From Xanthobacter agilis (GTDB lineage: Bacteria; Pseudomonadota; Alphaproteobacteria; Rhizobiales; Xanthobacteraceae), in the NCBI RefSeq assembly GCF_021730435.1, contig NZ_JABWGX010000005.1:124001-188000 (forward strand): 64,000 nucleotides of DNA, read 5' to 3'. Numbering within the stretch: position 1 is the first letter of the stretch; each line of letters begins with the position of its first letter. A program made the position numbers and the translations under genes. The notes below the pieces were generated by a model that had not been told where the DNA came from, did not search any database, and was given only the letters and a program-made list of their open reading frames with translations. Positions 1 through 8,300 of the stretch are shown in pieces.

Positions 1-71
1 TCGATCGGCGCCTGCGCATCGGCGTGCCGAAGCCGGCGCGCAGCCGCGTGGCCGCGGTGCCGGCGGAGTGA
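1..71 (+). CDS. ccmF: C-terminus of cytochrome c maturation protein CcmF (partial)
   Basis: Only the last 22 codons are present, ending at the TGA at 69-71; the gene enters from outside the window. The tail DRRLRIGVPKPAR resembles the usual end of alphaproteobacterial CcmF, the heme lyase subunit that attaches heme to apocytochrome c in the periplasm. The assignment rests on this short tail and on ccmH following directly. Ending as D-R-R-x-R-x-G before a basic tail is typical of the family, but too short to be conclusive alone. Confidence 0.6.
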   Translation, partial: DRRLRIGVPKPARSRVAAVPAE

Positions 72-76
72 CGACG

Positions 77-571
77 ATGGCCCCTTTCCTGCACCGCCTT
101 GCCCTCGCCCTCCTCGCCGCCCTGTTGCTGGTGGCGCCGGCCGGGGCCGTTCAGCCCGACGAGGTGCTGGGCGATCCCAACCTGGAGAGCCGCGCCCGCG
201 CGCTCTCCGCCGAATTGCGGTGCATGGTCTGCCAGAACCAATCCATCGACGATTCCGACGCCCCCCTCGCCAAGGACCTGCGCCTGATCGTGCGCGAGCG
301 CCTGAAGGCGGGGGACAGCGACGCCCAGGTGCTCGACTTCATGGTGGCGCGCTATGGTGAGTTCGTGCTGCTGCGCCCGCGCTTCTCCTGGCGCAATGCG
401 CTTTTGTGGGCGACGCCGGTGGTGGTGCTCGGCCTCGGGGCCCTGGCCTCGATCCTCGCCCTGCGCCGCCGCCGCGCCGGCGCCAGTCCCCGGGACGCGC
501 ACCTCACCCCCGAGGAAGAAGCCAAGCTCCAGCGCCTGCTCTCGGACCGGACCCCGCCCGCCGCCGGCTGA
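77..571 (+). CDS. ccmH: Cytochrome c-type biogenesis protein CcmH/CycL
   Basis: A 164-residue thiol-disulfide protein of the cytochrome c maturation system. It keeps the CXXCH cysteines of apocytochrome c reduced for heme attachment at the periplasmic face. An N-terminal signal segment (about residues 5-24) is followed by the family hallmark RCMVCQNQS, containing the redox-active CXXC pair, and a C-terminal membrane helix near residues 110-130. I chose the ATG at 77 because GGAG lies 8 nt upstream. An in-frame GTG at 68 overlaps the ccmF stop and is the alternative. It is the last gene of the ccm operon here. Confidence 0.93.
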   Translation: MAPFLHRLALALLAALLLVAPAGAVQPDEVLGDPNLESRARALSAELRCMVCQNQSIDDSDAPLAKDLRLIVRERLKAGDSDAQVLDFMVARYGEFVLLRPRFSWRNALLWATPVVVLGLGALASILALRRRRAGASPRDAHLTPEEEAKLQRLLSDRTPPAAG

Positions 572-953
572 GGCCACGGCCGGGGACCTCGCCGAAGGGC
601 GCACCGCGTGGTGGAGGGGGCAGGGGTCTGCGACCTTGGGCGCGGCGCATTCGGGAGAGGGATGCGCCGGGCGCAATGTCTCGCGGAAGGCTCCAGACCC
701 AGGGCCTGTGCACACCGCTGGGGGCATTGGTCAAGTGTCCCTCGGGCAGGCAGGAATCCGGCGGGTTTCGCTCGCCAAGCGGAACCCTCACCCCGGCGGC
801 CATCCGCATTCTGCGCTCAGTAGGGGCGCAATGTTCCGTTCGCTTTGCGCGTTCCGGGGGAGGGCTTTTTCGTTCGCGCTTTGCGCTCAGTGGGGGCGCC
901 TCAGCATCCCCGCCGCTCTCACAAACTCGCGCCTCTCCGCTCGCGCTCCGCGC
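572..953. other. Gene-free stretch with an imperfect direct repeat
   Basis: Lies between the convergent ends of ccmH and the M32 peptidase. No open frame here has a plausible start and family resemblance. An 18-bp direct repeat, TGCGCTCAGTRGGGGCGC with one mismatch, occurs at 812-829 and 882-899, and GTTCG/CGCTTTGCGC motifs recur between and after the copies. This looks like dispersed intergenic repeat material rather than a gene. Confidence 0.5.
812..899. repeat. 18-bp direct repeat pair, 70-bp period
   Basis: TGCGCTCAGTAGGGGCGC (812-829) and TGCGCTCAGTGGGGGCGC (882-899) differ at one base. Both are followed by related CGCTTTGCGC-rich sequence. Function is unknown; a decayed intergenic repeat is most likely. 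Confidence 0.5.
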
Positions 954-2450
954 TCACTCTTGGTCGCCGCCGTAGCGCCGCTCCAGGTGGGCCTTGAACA
1001 CGCCGGCATCAAGCGGGCGGCCGGTGGCCTGGGTGAGCAGCGCGTCTGTTTCCAGCCGCGAGCCGTGGGCATGCACATGGGTCCTGAGCCAGCCGAGCAG
1101 CGGGCCAAAATCGCCGCGTGCGATGCCGGGCAGAATGTCCGTGTCGGCGGTGCAGGCGGCGTCGAACAATTGGGCCGCTGTCATGGCGCCGAGGGTATAA
1201 GTGGGGAAATAGCCCCACCCGCCGCTCGGCCAATGGATGTCCTGGAGGCAGCCGAGGCGGTCGTCGGGCGGGACCACGCCGAGCAGGCTCTTCATGCCTT
1301 CGGCCCAGGCGCCGGGCAGGTCCGCCAGGGCCATGTCGCCGGCAATTAGCGCCTTTTCCAGGCGATAGCGCAGGATGACGTGGGCCGGGTAGGTGACTTC
1401 GTCCGCATCCACGCGGATGAAGCCGCGCTTGACGGTGGTGTAGTGGCGCCACACGGCATCCGTTTCCCACGCCGGCCCCGCTCCGCCGAAGGCGGTCCGC
1501 ATCCGGGGCGCCGCGAAGGCGATGAACTCGCGGCTGCGGCAGGCCTGCATTTCCATCAGCAGGGACTGGCTCTCGTGCACGCTCATGGAGCGGGCCTGGC
1601 CCACCGGCTGGCTCAGATACGCCGCCGGGCGGCCCTGCTCATAGAGCGCGTGCCCGGTCTCGTGCAGCACGCCCATGAGAGCGCTGGAAAAATCGCTTTC
1701 GTTGTAGCGGGTGGTGATGCGCACATCGTCGTCGGCGCCGCCGCAGAAGGGATGGGTGGAGACATCGAGCCGCCCCCGCTCGAAATCGAAGCCCACCACC
1801 TTCATCATCTCCAGCCCCAAGGCCCGCTGCGCCTCCACCGGGAAGGGGCCTTCGGGCGGGGCGGTCTTCGGCCGGCGGGCCTGGATGTCCAACACTTTGT
1901 CGGTGAACGCCGGCAGGAAGGCGGCGAGGTCGTCGAACAGCGCGTCGATGCGCGCGGAGCGGCCGCCGGGCTCGTAATCGTTGAGCAGCGCGTCATAGGG
2001 AGACAGGCCGAGCTTCTCGCCCTTGGCGGCGCCGATCTCCCGTTGCAGCCGCAGCACCTCCTCCAAGAGGGGCAGGAGGCTGGCGAAGTCGGCCTCGGCG
2101 CGCGCTTTGCGCCACGCCATCTCGCATGCGGAGACGGCCCGGGAGGTGGCTTCCACGAGGTCGGAGGGCAGGGCGGTCTGTACGGTCCATAGGCGGTGGA
2201 TCTCGCGCAGATTGGCGCGCTCCCATTCCCCGAGGCCGTTGTCGGTCTCGGCGCGCGACAGCCAGTCTCCCACCCGCGGATCGGTGACGAGGCCATGGTG
2301 CAGCACGCGCAGCAGGGCGAGGCTTTCCGCCCGTGTGCCGACGGCGCCCTTCGGCATCATCACGTCGCTGTCCCATTGCAGGATGCCGACGGCGTTGGAC
2401 AGTGCGGAGGCGCGGCTGAAATGGGCGGACAGCTCGGTATAGGCGGTCAT
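954..2450 (-). CDS. M32-family metallocarboxypeptidase (carboxypeptidase Taq type)
   Basis: A 498-residue cytosolic zinc carboxypeptidase that removes C-terminal amino acids from peptides. The zinc-binding motif HETGHALYEQG is visible in the middle of the protein as the HEXXH helix. The N-terminus (YTELSAHFSRASALSNAVGILQWDSDVMMPKG begins within it) matches the family pattern of an early helix followed by 'W-D-x-x-x-M-P-x-G'. Length matches the family (about 500). It is transcribed alone on the minus strand, 184 bp downstream of the heme monooxygenase gene, so it may be read through from the hmuR-hmuQ unit, but nothing links it functionally to heme. Confidence 0.93.
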   Translation of the reverse strand: MTAYTELSAHFSRASALSNAVGILQWDSDVMMPKGAVGTRAESLALLRVLHHGLVTDPRVGDWLSRAETDNGLGEWERANLREIHRLWTVQTALPSDLVEATSRAVSACEMAWRKARAEADFASLLPLLEEVLRLQREIGAAKGEKLGLSPYDALLNDYEPGGRSARIDALFDDLAAFLPAFTDKVLDIQARRPKTAPPEGPFPVEAQRALGLEMMKVVGFDFERGRLDVSTHPFCGGADDDVRITTRYNESDFSSALMGVLHETGHALYEQGRPAAYLSQPVGQARSMSVHESQSLLMEMQACRSREFIAFAAPRMRTAFGGAGPAWETDAVWRHYTTVKRGFIRVDADEVTYPAHVILRYRLEKALIAGDMALADLPGAWAEGMKSLLGVVPPDDRLGCLQDIHWPSGGWGYFPTYTLGAMTAAQLFDAACTADTDILPGIARGDFGPLLGWLRTHVHAHGSRLETDALLTQATGRPLDAGVFKAHLERRYGGDQE

Positions 2451-2634
2451 GTCTCACGATTCCGAAAAGGCGGCCGCCGGTGTGGACGGCAAGGCAGGCA
2501 ATCGCTTCAAGGTAGTGCGCACGCCGGCCGCGCGAAAGGGCGCGCGCGGGCCGAAAAAGAACCCGGCGCCGGAAGACCGGGCCGGGTGGAGGCGATGACA
2601 GGAATGGATGCAGGACGGTAAGGCCTGCGAAAGC

Positions 2635-2970
2635 TCAGGCGGCCTTTTCGCCGGGGGTGAGGGTGAGCACGGATTCGAAGCCCTCGAATTCGGGACCGCC
2701 GATATAGTTCACGGTGTTGGTGCTGGCGCCGGCGTTGCGGTGGGCGAGGCGGAAGGCTTCCGACTTGGTCCAGGCCTCGAAATCGGCCTTGGCGGCCCAC
2801 ACCGTGTGGGAGATGTAGAGGGTGTATTCCTCCTTCTCCGGGCCGCGGCACAGGTCGAAGGCGACAAAGCCCGGCACTGCGGAAATGTAGGTGTCGCGCT
2901 CGCGCCAGACGGTTTCGAAGGCGGCCTCCGAGCCGTGCTTGACCTTGAAGCGGTTGGTGGCAATGAACAT
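2635..2970 (-). CDS. hmuQ: Heme-degrading monooxygenase, IsdG/HmuQ-like (ABM fold)
   Basis: A 111-residue ferredoxin-like antibiotic-biosynthesis-monooxygenase domain. The run ending in the conserved NAGASTNTVNYIGGPEFEGF-type tail and the W-R-E-R-D, P-G-F-V-x-F-D, H-T-V-W-A motifs match the rhizobial HmuQ/HmuD heme oxygenases that cleave heme to biliverdin and release iron in the cytosol. The ATG at 2970 is preceded by GGAG at a good distance; a TTG at 2988 is possible but lacks that. It lies 38 bp downstream of the heme receptor gene on the same strand, so the two are very probably cotranscribed. The exact HmuQ versus HmuD assignment is inference from context. Confidence 0.8.
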   Translation of the reverse strand: MFIATNRFKVKHGSEAAFETVWRERDTYISAVPGFVAFDLCRGPEKEEYTLYISHTVWAAKADFEAWTKSEAFRLAHRNAGASTNTVNYIGGPEFEGFESVLTLTPGEKAA

Positions 2971-3008
2971 GGTCTTACTCCATCTCAAAAATGGGGCGCC
3001 GGGCCCTG

Positions 3009-5198
3009 CTACTTGACGATCCTCGCGGGGGTCGCGGTGGCGATGACGTCGCCGCCGAGCGTGACCTTCAGCCCGGCCTTGAAGGTGATGCCGGCGCTGG
3101 GCACGAACTGCTGATAGATAGTGTATTGCTCATTGAGCAGGTTCTCCAGGGCGAACTGAGCGGTCACCCATTCGGTGGCCTGGTAGGCGAGATAGGCATT
3201 CACGAGGTTGAAGCTGTCGGTCGGCTCCACCGCGCTGTCGGTCGGCAGGTCCGCCTCGGTCTTCGCCGCCACCCACTGCCAGCGCACGGAGGCCAGCAGG
3301 CGGTTGTCGAACAGGCGGGTGCCGAGGGTGGTGGCCACGTTGTTCGGCATCACCGACACCAGGGGCGCGCCGGTGGTCTGGTTGTCGCCCGAAGACACCG
3401 TGGCGTTGAAGCCGACGAACCACACGCCTGCGTCGTACATGCTCTCGAACTCGAAGCCCTGAAGCTGGGCCTCGGCCACGTTCTGATACTGGTAGCAGAG
3501 CGTCCAGCCGGCGGTCGCGCACTCGGGAACCGCCGCGGTCATGTAGTTGATGTCGATGTAGTCGGAAACATCGTTGCGGTAAACATTGGCCTTGGCGCGG
3601 ATCTTGTCGCCCTTGCTGAAAATGTCGTTGAATTTCAGGTTGACGCCGATTTCCTTGTTCTTGCCCACTTCCGCCTGAAGGTCGGGATTGGGCAGGAAGC
3701 CGAAGGAGAAATAGGGGCTCACCGAGGGGTGCTCGCCGTTCACCAATGCTTCGGTCACGGACGGGGCGCGGTAGCCTTCCGCATAGGTGCCGTAGACGGT
3801 GATCCACTCGAACGGCGAGATGCCGACCGTGATCTTGGGTGAGAAGCGGTCGCCGCTGGTGCCTGAGGTCGTGTCGCTGGACAATTCGTAGGAGTCCCAG
3901 CGTACGGCGGCGATGGTCTGCAACCATTTGGTCCAATCGGCCTGCCACTGCACGAAGGCGCCGCCCACGGAGCGCTCGCCCGAGGGGTTGTAGCCGGCGC
4001 CGAAGCCGTAATTGTCCTGGTTGTCCACGTCGTCGTGGAAATAGTCGCCGCCGATGGTGATGGCGTTCTTCACCGTGGCGAGGTCGATGCGCGATGTATT
4101 GTTCACGTCGAAGCCGAGGGTGTCGATGGTGAAGCTGCGCGGATCGCCGACGCAGCCGGTGGAACTGCTACAGGTGCCGTCGACCTTGGTCTGGTCCTGG
4201 TTCACCTGGTTCCAGTAAGCGGTCGAGCGCCAGTCGAAGACGGCGTTGTCCGGATTGGAATAATTGTAGCTGGCGGTGACCGTGCGATTGGCGACGTCGG
4301 TGTTGTACTGGGTGGTTCCCGTGCCGGGGTATGTATTTCCGGTGGTATAAGTGCTGTCGAGGTTGAGCGCGGTCAGCTTCACCTCGTGGAAATCCGCCGG
4401 GCGGAAGGTCAGCTTGCCGATGCCGGTCCAGGTATCATAGCCGGTGCCCAGCACCTCGTTGCCGTCGCCGTCCGTATATTGGGACTGGGTGCGCAGGGTT
4501 CCGCCGAAGAACAGGTCGGTGTTCTCGCCGATGCGGGTGGCGGCGAAGGCGGAGCCGAAGCCCATGGGCCCGTTGGCGCCGAACTCGCCGGAGGTCTCCA
4601 CGCCCCACTGTTGCCCGGCCTTCAGAATGTCGTTCGCGTCCTTGGTGCGGAAGCTGACCACGCCGCCGATGGCGCCCGAGCCGTAGATGTTGGCCACCGG
4701 GCCGCGCACCACGTCCACCGTGCTGAGCAGGGCCGGCTCCAGGAAGAACGAGCCGGCGCCGTCATTGTGGCCGAGCTGGGTGAAGTTCTGCCGCGCGCCG
4801 TCGAGGATCACGGCGACGCGACCGAAGTCCTGCATGCCGCGGATATTGATGGAGGCCTGGGTGGAGTTGCCATTCTGGATCACCGTGGTGCCCGGAATGC
4901 CGAAAAATACCTGTTGCGTGGTCGATGCCATGAGCTGTTGCAGCTCATCGGAGGTGATGACGCTGACGCCGGCCAGGGCATCCACGGCGCGGGTCTCGAT
5001 GGAGCGGGTGGCCGCCACCGTGAGGGTGTCGAGCGCGATCTCGGTTGGCGTCGTCGAATCGGTCTGGGCGCTGGCGGTCGGTGCGCTCTGCGCCAGTGCC
5101 GCGCCGCTCGTCATGAGCAACGCGCAGGCCGCGACGCCGCTGAGAAGGAGGGGCCGAAGGGTCGGGAAAGGCTGGGGTTCTGAGGGCCCACGCACCAT
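3009..5198 (-). CDS. hmuR: TonB-dependent outer-membrane heme/hemoglobin receptor
   Basis: A 729-residue outer-membrane beta-barrel that imports heme using TonB energy. It has a signal peptide (about residues 15-37, ending ALAQ), an N-terminal plug domain (VSVITSDELQQL..., about residues 65-180), and a barrel ending in an amphipathic strand. Heme-receptor hallmarks are present: a YRAP box near residue 475, an NPDL box near 503, and a histidine (NGEHPSV) between them at about 490, the position of the heme ligand in the HmuR/HemR family. The start at 5198 is chosen for GGAGA 8 nt upstream. It diverges from hmuT across a 248-bp AT-rich region with candidate iron-control sites. No tonB-exbBD or hmuS is present in the window. 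Confidence 0.9.
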   Translation of the reverse strand: MVRGPSEPQPFPTLRPLLLSGVAACALLMTSGAALAQSAPTASAQTDSTTPTEIALDTLTVAATRSIETRAVDALAGVSVITSDELQQLMASTTQQVFFGIPGTTVIQNGNSTQASINIRGMQDFGRVAVILDGARQNFTQLGHNDGAGSFFLEPALLSTVDVVRGPVANIYGSGAIGGVVSFRTKDANDILKAGQQWGVETSGEFGANGPMGFGSAFAATRIGENTDLFFGGTLRTQSQYTDGDGNEVLGTGYDTWTGIGKLTFRPADFHEVKLTALNLDSTYTTGNTYPGTGTTQYNTDVANRTVTASYNYSNPDNAVFDWRSTAYWNQVNQDQTKVDGTCSSSTGCVGDPRSFTIDTLGFDVNNTSRIDLATVKNAITIGGDYFHDDVDNQDNYGFGAGYNPSGERSVGGAFVQWQADWTKWLQTIAAVRWDSYELSSDTTSGTSGDRFSPKITVGISPFEWITVYGTYAEGYRAPSVTEALVNGEHPSVSPYFSFGFLPNPDLQAEVGKNKEIGVNLKFNDIFSKGDKIRAKANVYRNDVSDYIDINYMTAAVPECATAGWTLCYQYQNVAEAQLQGFEFESMYDAGVWFVGFNATVSSGDNQTTGAPLVSVMPNNVATTLGTRLFDNRLLASVRWQWVAAKTEADLPTDSAVEPTDSFNLVNAYLAYQATEWVTAQFALENLLNEQYTIYQQFVPSAGITFKAGLKVTLGGDVIATATPARIVK

Positions 5199-5310
5199 GA
5201 TCGTCTCCGCGTCATGTCGTGGCTGGCTACTGTTCCTGGGGCAGAACTTCGCGCGCTGCAGGAACGTCTCGCCTGCGAGGTCCGAGTTATCTTGGTACAT
5301 ATGGGTGCGT

Positions 5311-5333
5311 CAAGTCGAGTCTGCGACGACTTG
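5311..5333. promoter_or_regulatory. Inverted repeat in the hmuR-hmuT control region
   Basis: CAAGTCG (5311-5317) is repeated in inverse as CGACTTG (5327-5333) around a 9-nt spacer. It lies about 110 bp upstream of hmuR in the divergent region. It could be an operator; the regulator is not identifiable from sequence. Confidence 0.35.
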
Positions 5334-5339
5334 TCAAAT

Positions 5340-5357
5340 GATGGAAATAAATCCATC
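5340..5357. promoter_or_regulatory. Perfect 6-bp inverted repeat, hmuR-hmuT control region
   Basis: GATGGA-AATAAA-TCCATC is a perfect palindrome with a 6-nt AT spacer in an AT-rich stretch that is anomalous for this GC-rich DNA. It lies between the divergent hmuR and hmuT start codons and could bind an iron-responsive regulator. Confidence 0.35.
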
Positions 5358-5396
5358 TAATGATGCAGGATTGTCACCCAGCGCAGAGGGCATTAA

Positions 5397-5413
5397 TTTT
5401 GAATCGATCAAAA
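5397..5413. promoter_or_regulatory. Candidate Irr box (ICE motif) upstream of hmuT
   Basis: TTTTGAATCGATCAAAA fits the 17-nt rhizobial iron control element TTTAGAA-N3-TTCTAAA at 11 of the 14 defined positions. It lies 33 bp upstream of the hmuT start and within the shared hmuR/hmuT control region. Irr control of hmu genes is known in Bradyrhizobium; that it applies here is inference. A second candidate lies before the suf cluster at 42153-42169. Confidence 0.45.
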
Positions 5414-5446
5414 ATTGAGGCTCGATCAGTTTGGATCGACTCGAAT

Positions 5447-6415
5447 ATGAAAGATTTGAGCTATTCCAGACCGGGGAGGCAAGGCCGTCTCGGTGCGCTC
5501 CTTTGGGCGCTGCTGGCGGCGATCATGGCTGTCGCCGGCCCTGCCGCCGCCGGGGATGTGGTGGACGCGCGGGGCCGGGCCGTGAGCGTGGCCGACACCT
5601 CGCGCATCGTCTCCATCGGCGGGTCGGTGACGGAGATCCTGTTTGCCCTCGGCCTCGGCGACCGGGTGATCGCGGTGGACCAGACCAGCCGTTACCCTGC
5701 CGCCGCCCGGAATCTACCGGGCGTGGGCTATGCGCGCACCTTGGCGCCGGAGGGGGTGCTGTCGGTGGGGCCGAGCCTCATCCTCGCCATCGAGGGGGCT
5801 GGCCCGCGCTCGACCCTTGACGTGTTGGAGCACGCCTCGGTGCCGGTGGTCATCATTCCCGATGCCCACGATGCCGACGGCGTGGTGCGCAAGATCGAGG
5901 CCGTGGCGGCGGCGGTGGGCGAGCCGCAGAAGGGCCGCGCCCTGGCGGACGCGGTGCGCGCCGATTTCGCGAGCCTCGGCGCGGCGGTGGCGGCGTTGAA
6001 GGATCGCCCGCGCGTGGTGTTCGTGCTCTCCATCGGCAACGGCACGGCGGTGGTGGGCGGCGCCGACACCAGCGCCGATGCCATGCTGCGCCTTGCGGGG
6101 CTCGCCAATGCCATGTCGGCCATCAAGGGCTACAAGCCGGCGGTAGACGAGGCGGCGATGGCGGCCGATCCGGATGCGGTGGTGGTGATGCGCGGTGGCG
6201 GGCAGGTGCTCGATGCCGAGACGGTGCTCGCGCTGCCGGCCTTCGCCGGTACGCCGGCGGCGCGGGACAAGCGCTTCGTGAGCCTGCCGGGCTCCTATCT
6301 CCTGGGCTTCGGCCCGCGCGCGCCTCAGGCGGCGCGGGAGCTGGCGGATGCGCTGCACGGCACGAAATTGCCGGCGCTGCCGCCCCGCCCCTGGGCCTCG
6401 GAGCCGGACGAATGA
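5447..6415 (+). CDS. hmuT: Periplasmic heme-binding protein of heme ABC transporter
   Basis: A 322-residue type III (helical-backbone) solute-binding protein that carries heme from the outer-membrane receptor to HmuUV. A signal peptide covers about residues 15-38 (ending GPAAAG). Family landmarks are RIVSIGGSVTEIL at the start of the first lobe, the internal DQTSRYPAA motif, and a TSADAMLRLAGL-type segment in the second lobe. The ATG at 547 nt before the lobe-defining motifs was not needed: the ATG at 5447 gives the correct signal peptide, whereas upstream in-frame ATGs add an AT-rich leader that looks regulatory. Its stop overlaps the start of hmuU by ATGA. Confidence 0.92.
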   Translation: MKDLSYSRPGRQGRLGALLWALLAAIMAVAGPAAAGDVVDARGRAVSVADTSRIVSIGGSVTEILFALGLGDRVIAVDQTSRYPAAARNLPGVGYARTLAPEGVLSVGPSLILAIEGAGPRSTLDVLEHASVPVVIIPDAHDADGVVRKIEAVAAAVGEPQKGRALADAVRADFASLGAAVAALKDRPRVVFVLSIGNGTAVVGGADTSADAMLRLAGLANAMSAIKGYKPAVDEAAMAADPDAVVVMRGGGQVLDAETVLALPAFAGTPAARDKRFVSLPGSYLLGFGPRAPQAARELADALHGTKLPALPPRPWASEPDE

Positions 6416-7485
6416 GCGCGGAGCCCCTCTCCCTGCCAACGGCGGCGCGGCCGGCGGTGGCGGGTCTGAGCCTGTTGGCGGCGCTGGCGGTGGCGGCCTT
6501 TCTCGGGGCGTTGGCCATCGGGCCGTTCGCCATTGGCCCCGGCCGGGTGCTGGCGGTGCTGTGGGACGCGGCGAGCGGGGTGCCCGCCGGCAGCGGCCTG
6601 CTGCGCGAACGCATCATCATTATGGATGTGCGGTTGCCGCGCGCGGTGCTGGGGGCTTTGGTCGGGGCCGGAACCGCAGTGGCGGGGGCCATGATGCAGG
6701 GGGTGTTCCGCAATGCGCTCGCCGATCCCGGCCTCGTCGGCGTGGCGCCCGGGGCGGCGCTGGCGGCGGTGGCGTGGGTGGTGTTCGGCGGGGTGCTCGG
6801 GGCGCTGCTGCCGCAGTCCGTCCAACTGCTCGGCCTGCCCCTGGCGGCCTTCCTTGGCGGGCTGGCCACCACGCTCCTCATCGGTCGGCTCGCCACCCGC
6901 GACGGCCGGACCTCGGTGGCGACGCTGCTGTTCGCGGGTCTCGCCCTGGGGGCGCTGGCGAGCGCGGGCACCGGCGTCATGGTGTTCATGGCCTCCGAGC
7001 AGCAGACCCGCGAGTTCCTGTTCTGGACCCTGGGGAGCCTCGGCGGCGCCACCTGGATTAAGGTCGGCCTCGCCGCCCCCTTCATCATCGCCCTGGTGGT
7101 GGCCTCGCCGTGGCTGGCGCGGGGGCTCGACGCGCTCGCCCTGGGCGAGGCGGAAGCCTTCCATGTGGGCATCCCGGTGGAGCGCCTGAAGCGACTCGCC
7201 ATCATTGGGGTGGCGGCCGGTGTCGGGGCCTCGGTGGCGGCGGCCGGGGTGGTGGGCTTTATCGGCCTCGTGGTGCCGCATCTGGCGCGGCTGGCCCTGG
7301 GGCCGGCCCATCGGGTGCTGCTGCCGGCCTCCGCGCTGTTGGGCGCGGCGGTGCTGCTGGGCGCCGACATTCTCGCCCGCATGTTGGCGGCGCCGGCGGA
7401 ACTGCCGCTCGGCGTGGTCACGGCGCTGGTGGGGGCGCCGTTCTTCCTGTGGCTGCTGCTGCGCCGCCGCGCGTTTGTGGGGTGA
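6412..7485 (+). CDS. hmuU: Heme ABC transporter permease
   Basis: A 357-residue inner-membrane permease of the BtuC/FecCD family. About ten hydrophobic segments are visible. The conserved DVRLPRAVLGALVGAGTAVA region and the LADPGLVGVAPGAALA loop are diagnostic, and GFIGLVVPHLARL lies near the C-terminus, where these permeases contact the ATPase. The ATG overlaps the hmuT stop (ATGA), and hmuV begins 4 nt after the stop. Together with HmuT and HmuV it moves heme into the cytosol. Confidence 0.94.
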   Translation: MSAEPLSLPTAARPAVAGLSLLAALAVAAFLGALAIGPFAIGPGRVLAVLWDAASGVPAGSGLLRERIIIMDVRLPRAVLGALVGAGTAVAGAMMQGVFRNALADPGLVGVAPGAALAAVAWVVFGGVLGALLPQSVQLLGLPLAAFLGGLATTLLIGRLATRDGRTSVATLLFAGLALGALASAGTGVMVFMASEQQTREFLFWTLGSLGGATWIKVGLAAPFIIALVVASPWLARGLDALALGEAEAFHVGIPVERLKRLAIIGVAAGVGASVAAAGVVGFIGLVVPHLARLALGPAHRVLLPASALLGAAVLLGADILARMLAAPAELPLGVVTALVGAPFFLWLLLRRRAFVG

Positions 7486-7489
7486 GGTG

Positions 7490-8272
7490 ATGTACGAGGC
7501 ACAAGAGGCGCGGGTGACGGCGAGCGGCCGGGTGCTGCTGGCGGGCGTGAGCCTGGCCCTGCGGCCGGGGGCGGTGACGGTGCTGGTCGGCCCCAACGGG
7601 GCCGGCAAGTCGACCTTGCTGAAGGCGCTGTCGGGCGAGCAGCGGCTTGCCGGCGGCCGGGTGCGGCTCGATGGCGCCGACATTCACGCCATGGCGCCGG
7701 CCGCATTGGCCCGGCGCCGGGCGGTCTTGCCCCAGGCAGCCGAGGTGGCGTTCGCCTTTTCCGTGGCGGAGGTGGTCGCCGTCGGGCTCATGGGCGGGGC
7801 GCCCGGCGGAGCGCAGGCGGCTTCACGCATCGACCGGCTGTTGCGGCGGGTGGATCTGTCCGGTTTCGCCGAGCGGCGCTATGACAGCCTGTCCGGCGGT
7901 GAGCGGCAGCGGGTGCAGCTTGCCCGTGTGCTGGCGCAGCTTGAGTGCGGGGAGGCCGCGAAACCCGCCTATCTGTTCCTGGACGAGCCCACCGCAAGCC
8001 TCGATCTCGCCCATCAGCTGACGGTGCTGCGGCTCGCCCGCGCCCATGCGGACGCGGGCGGCGGCGTGCTGGCGGTGCTGCATGATCTCAACCTCGCCGC
8101 CATGGTGGCCGACCGGATGGTGGTGCTGGCCCATGGCGGCATTGTCGCCGAAGGGCCGGCGGCCGAGGTGCTCACCGACGATGTGCTGCACCGCGCGTTC
8201 GGGGTGAAGGTGCGGGTGGGGGTGGCGCCGCCGGGGCCGTTCGTGCTTCCGCAGAACGTCTTGCCGGCCTAG
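7490..8272 (+). CDS. hmuV: Heme ABC transporter ATP-binding protein
   Basis: A 260-residue ABC ATPase that powers HmuU. Walker A is GPNGAGKST (about residues 33-41), the signature is LSGGERQRVQLARVL, and Walker B is YLFLDEPTAS, with an H-loop in LAVLHDLNLA. Length and the VAEGPAAEVLT region match HmuV. The ATG at 7490 follows a GGTGAGGTG ribosome site. It ends the hmuTUV operon; an insertion sequence sits 28 bp past the stop without damaging the gene. Confidence 0.94.
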   Translation: MYEAQEARVTASGRVLLAGVSLALRPGAVTVLVGPNGAGKSTLLKALSGEQRLAGGRVRLDGADIHAMAPAALARRRAVLPQAAEVAFAFSVAEVVAVGLMGGAPGGAQAASRIDRLLRRVDLSGFAERRYDSLSGGERQRVQLARVLAQLECGEAAKPAYLFLDEPTASLDLAHQLTVLRLARAHADAGGGVLAVLHDLNLAAMVADRMVVLAHGGIVAEGPAAEVLTDDVLHRAFGVKVRVGVAPPGPFVLPQNVLPA

Positions 8273-8300
8273 GCAGTGGCCCCATAAATTTGCCAGCCTG

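Noticed and set aside
4035..5183. A 382-codon plus-strand frame antisense to hmuR
   Set aside because: Gly/Val/Ala/His-rich shadow of the receptor's codon pattern; the receptor frame has clear domains and a ribosome site.
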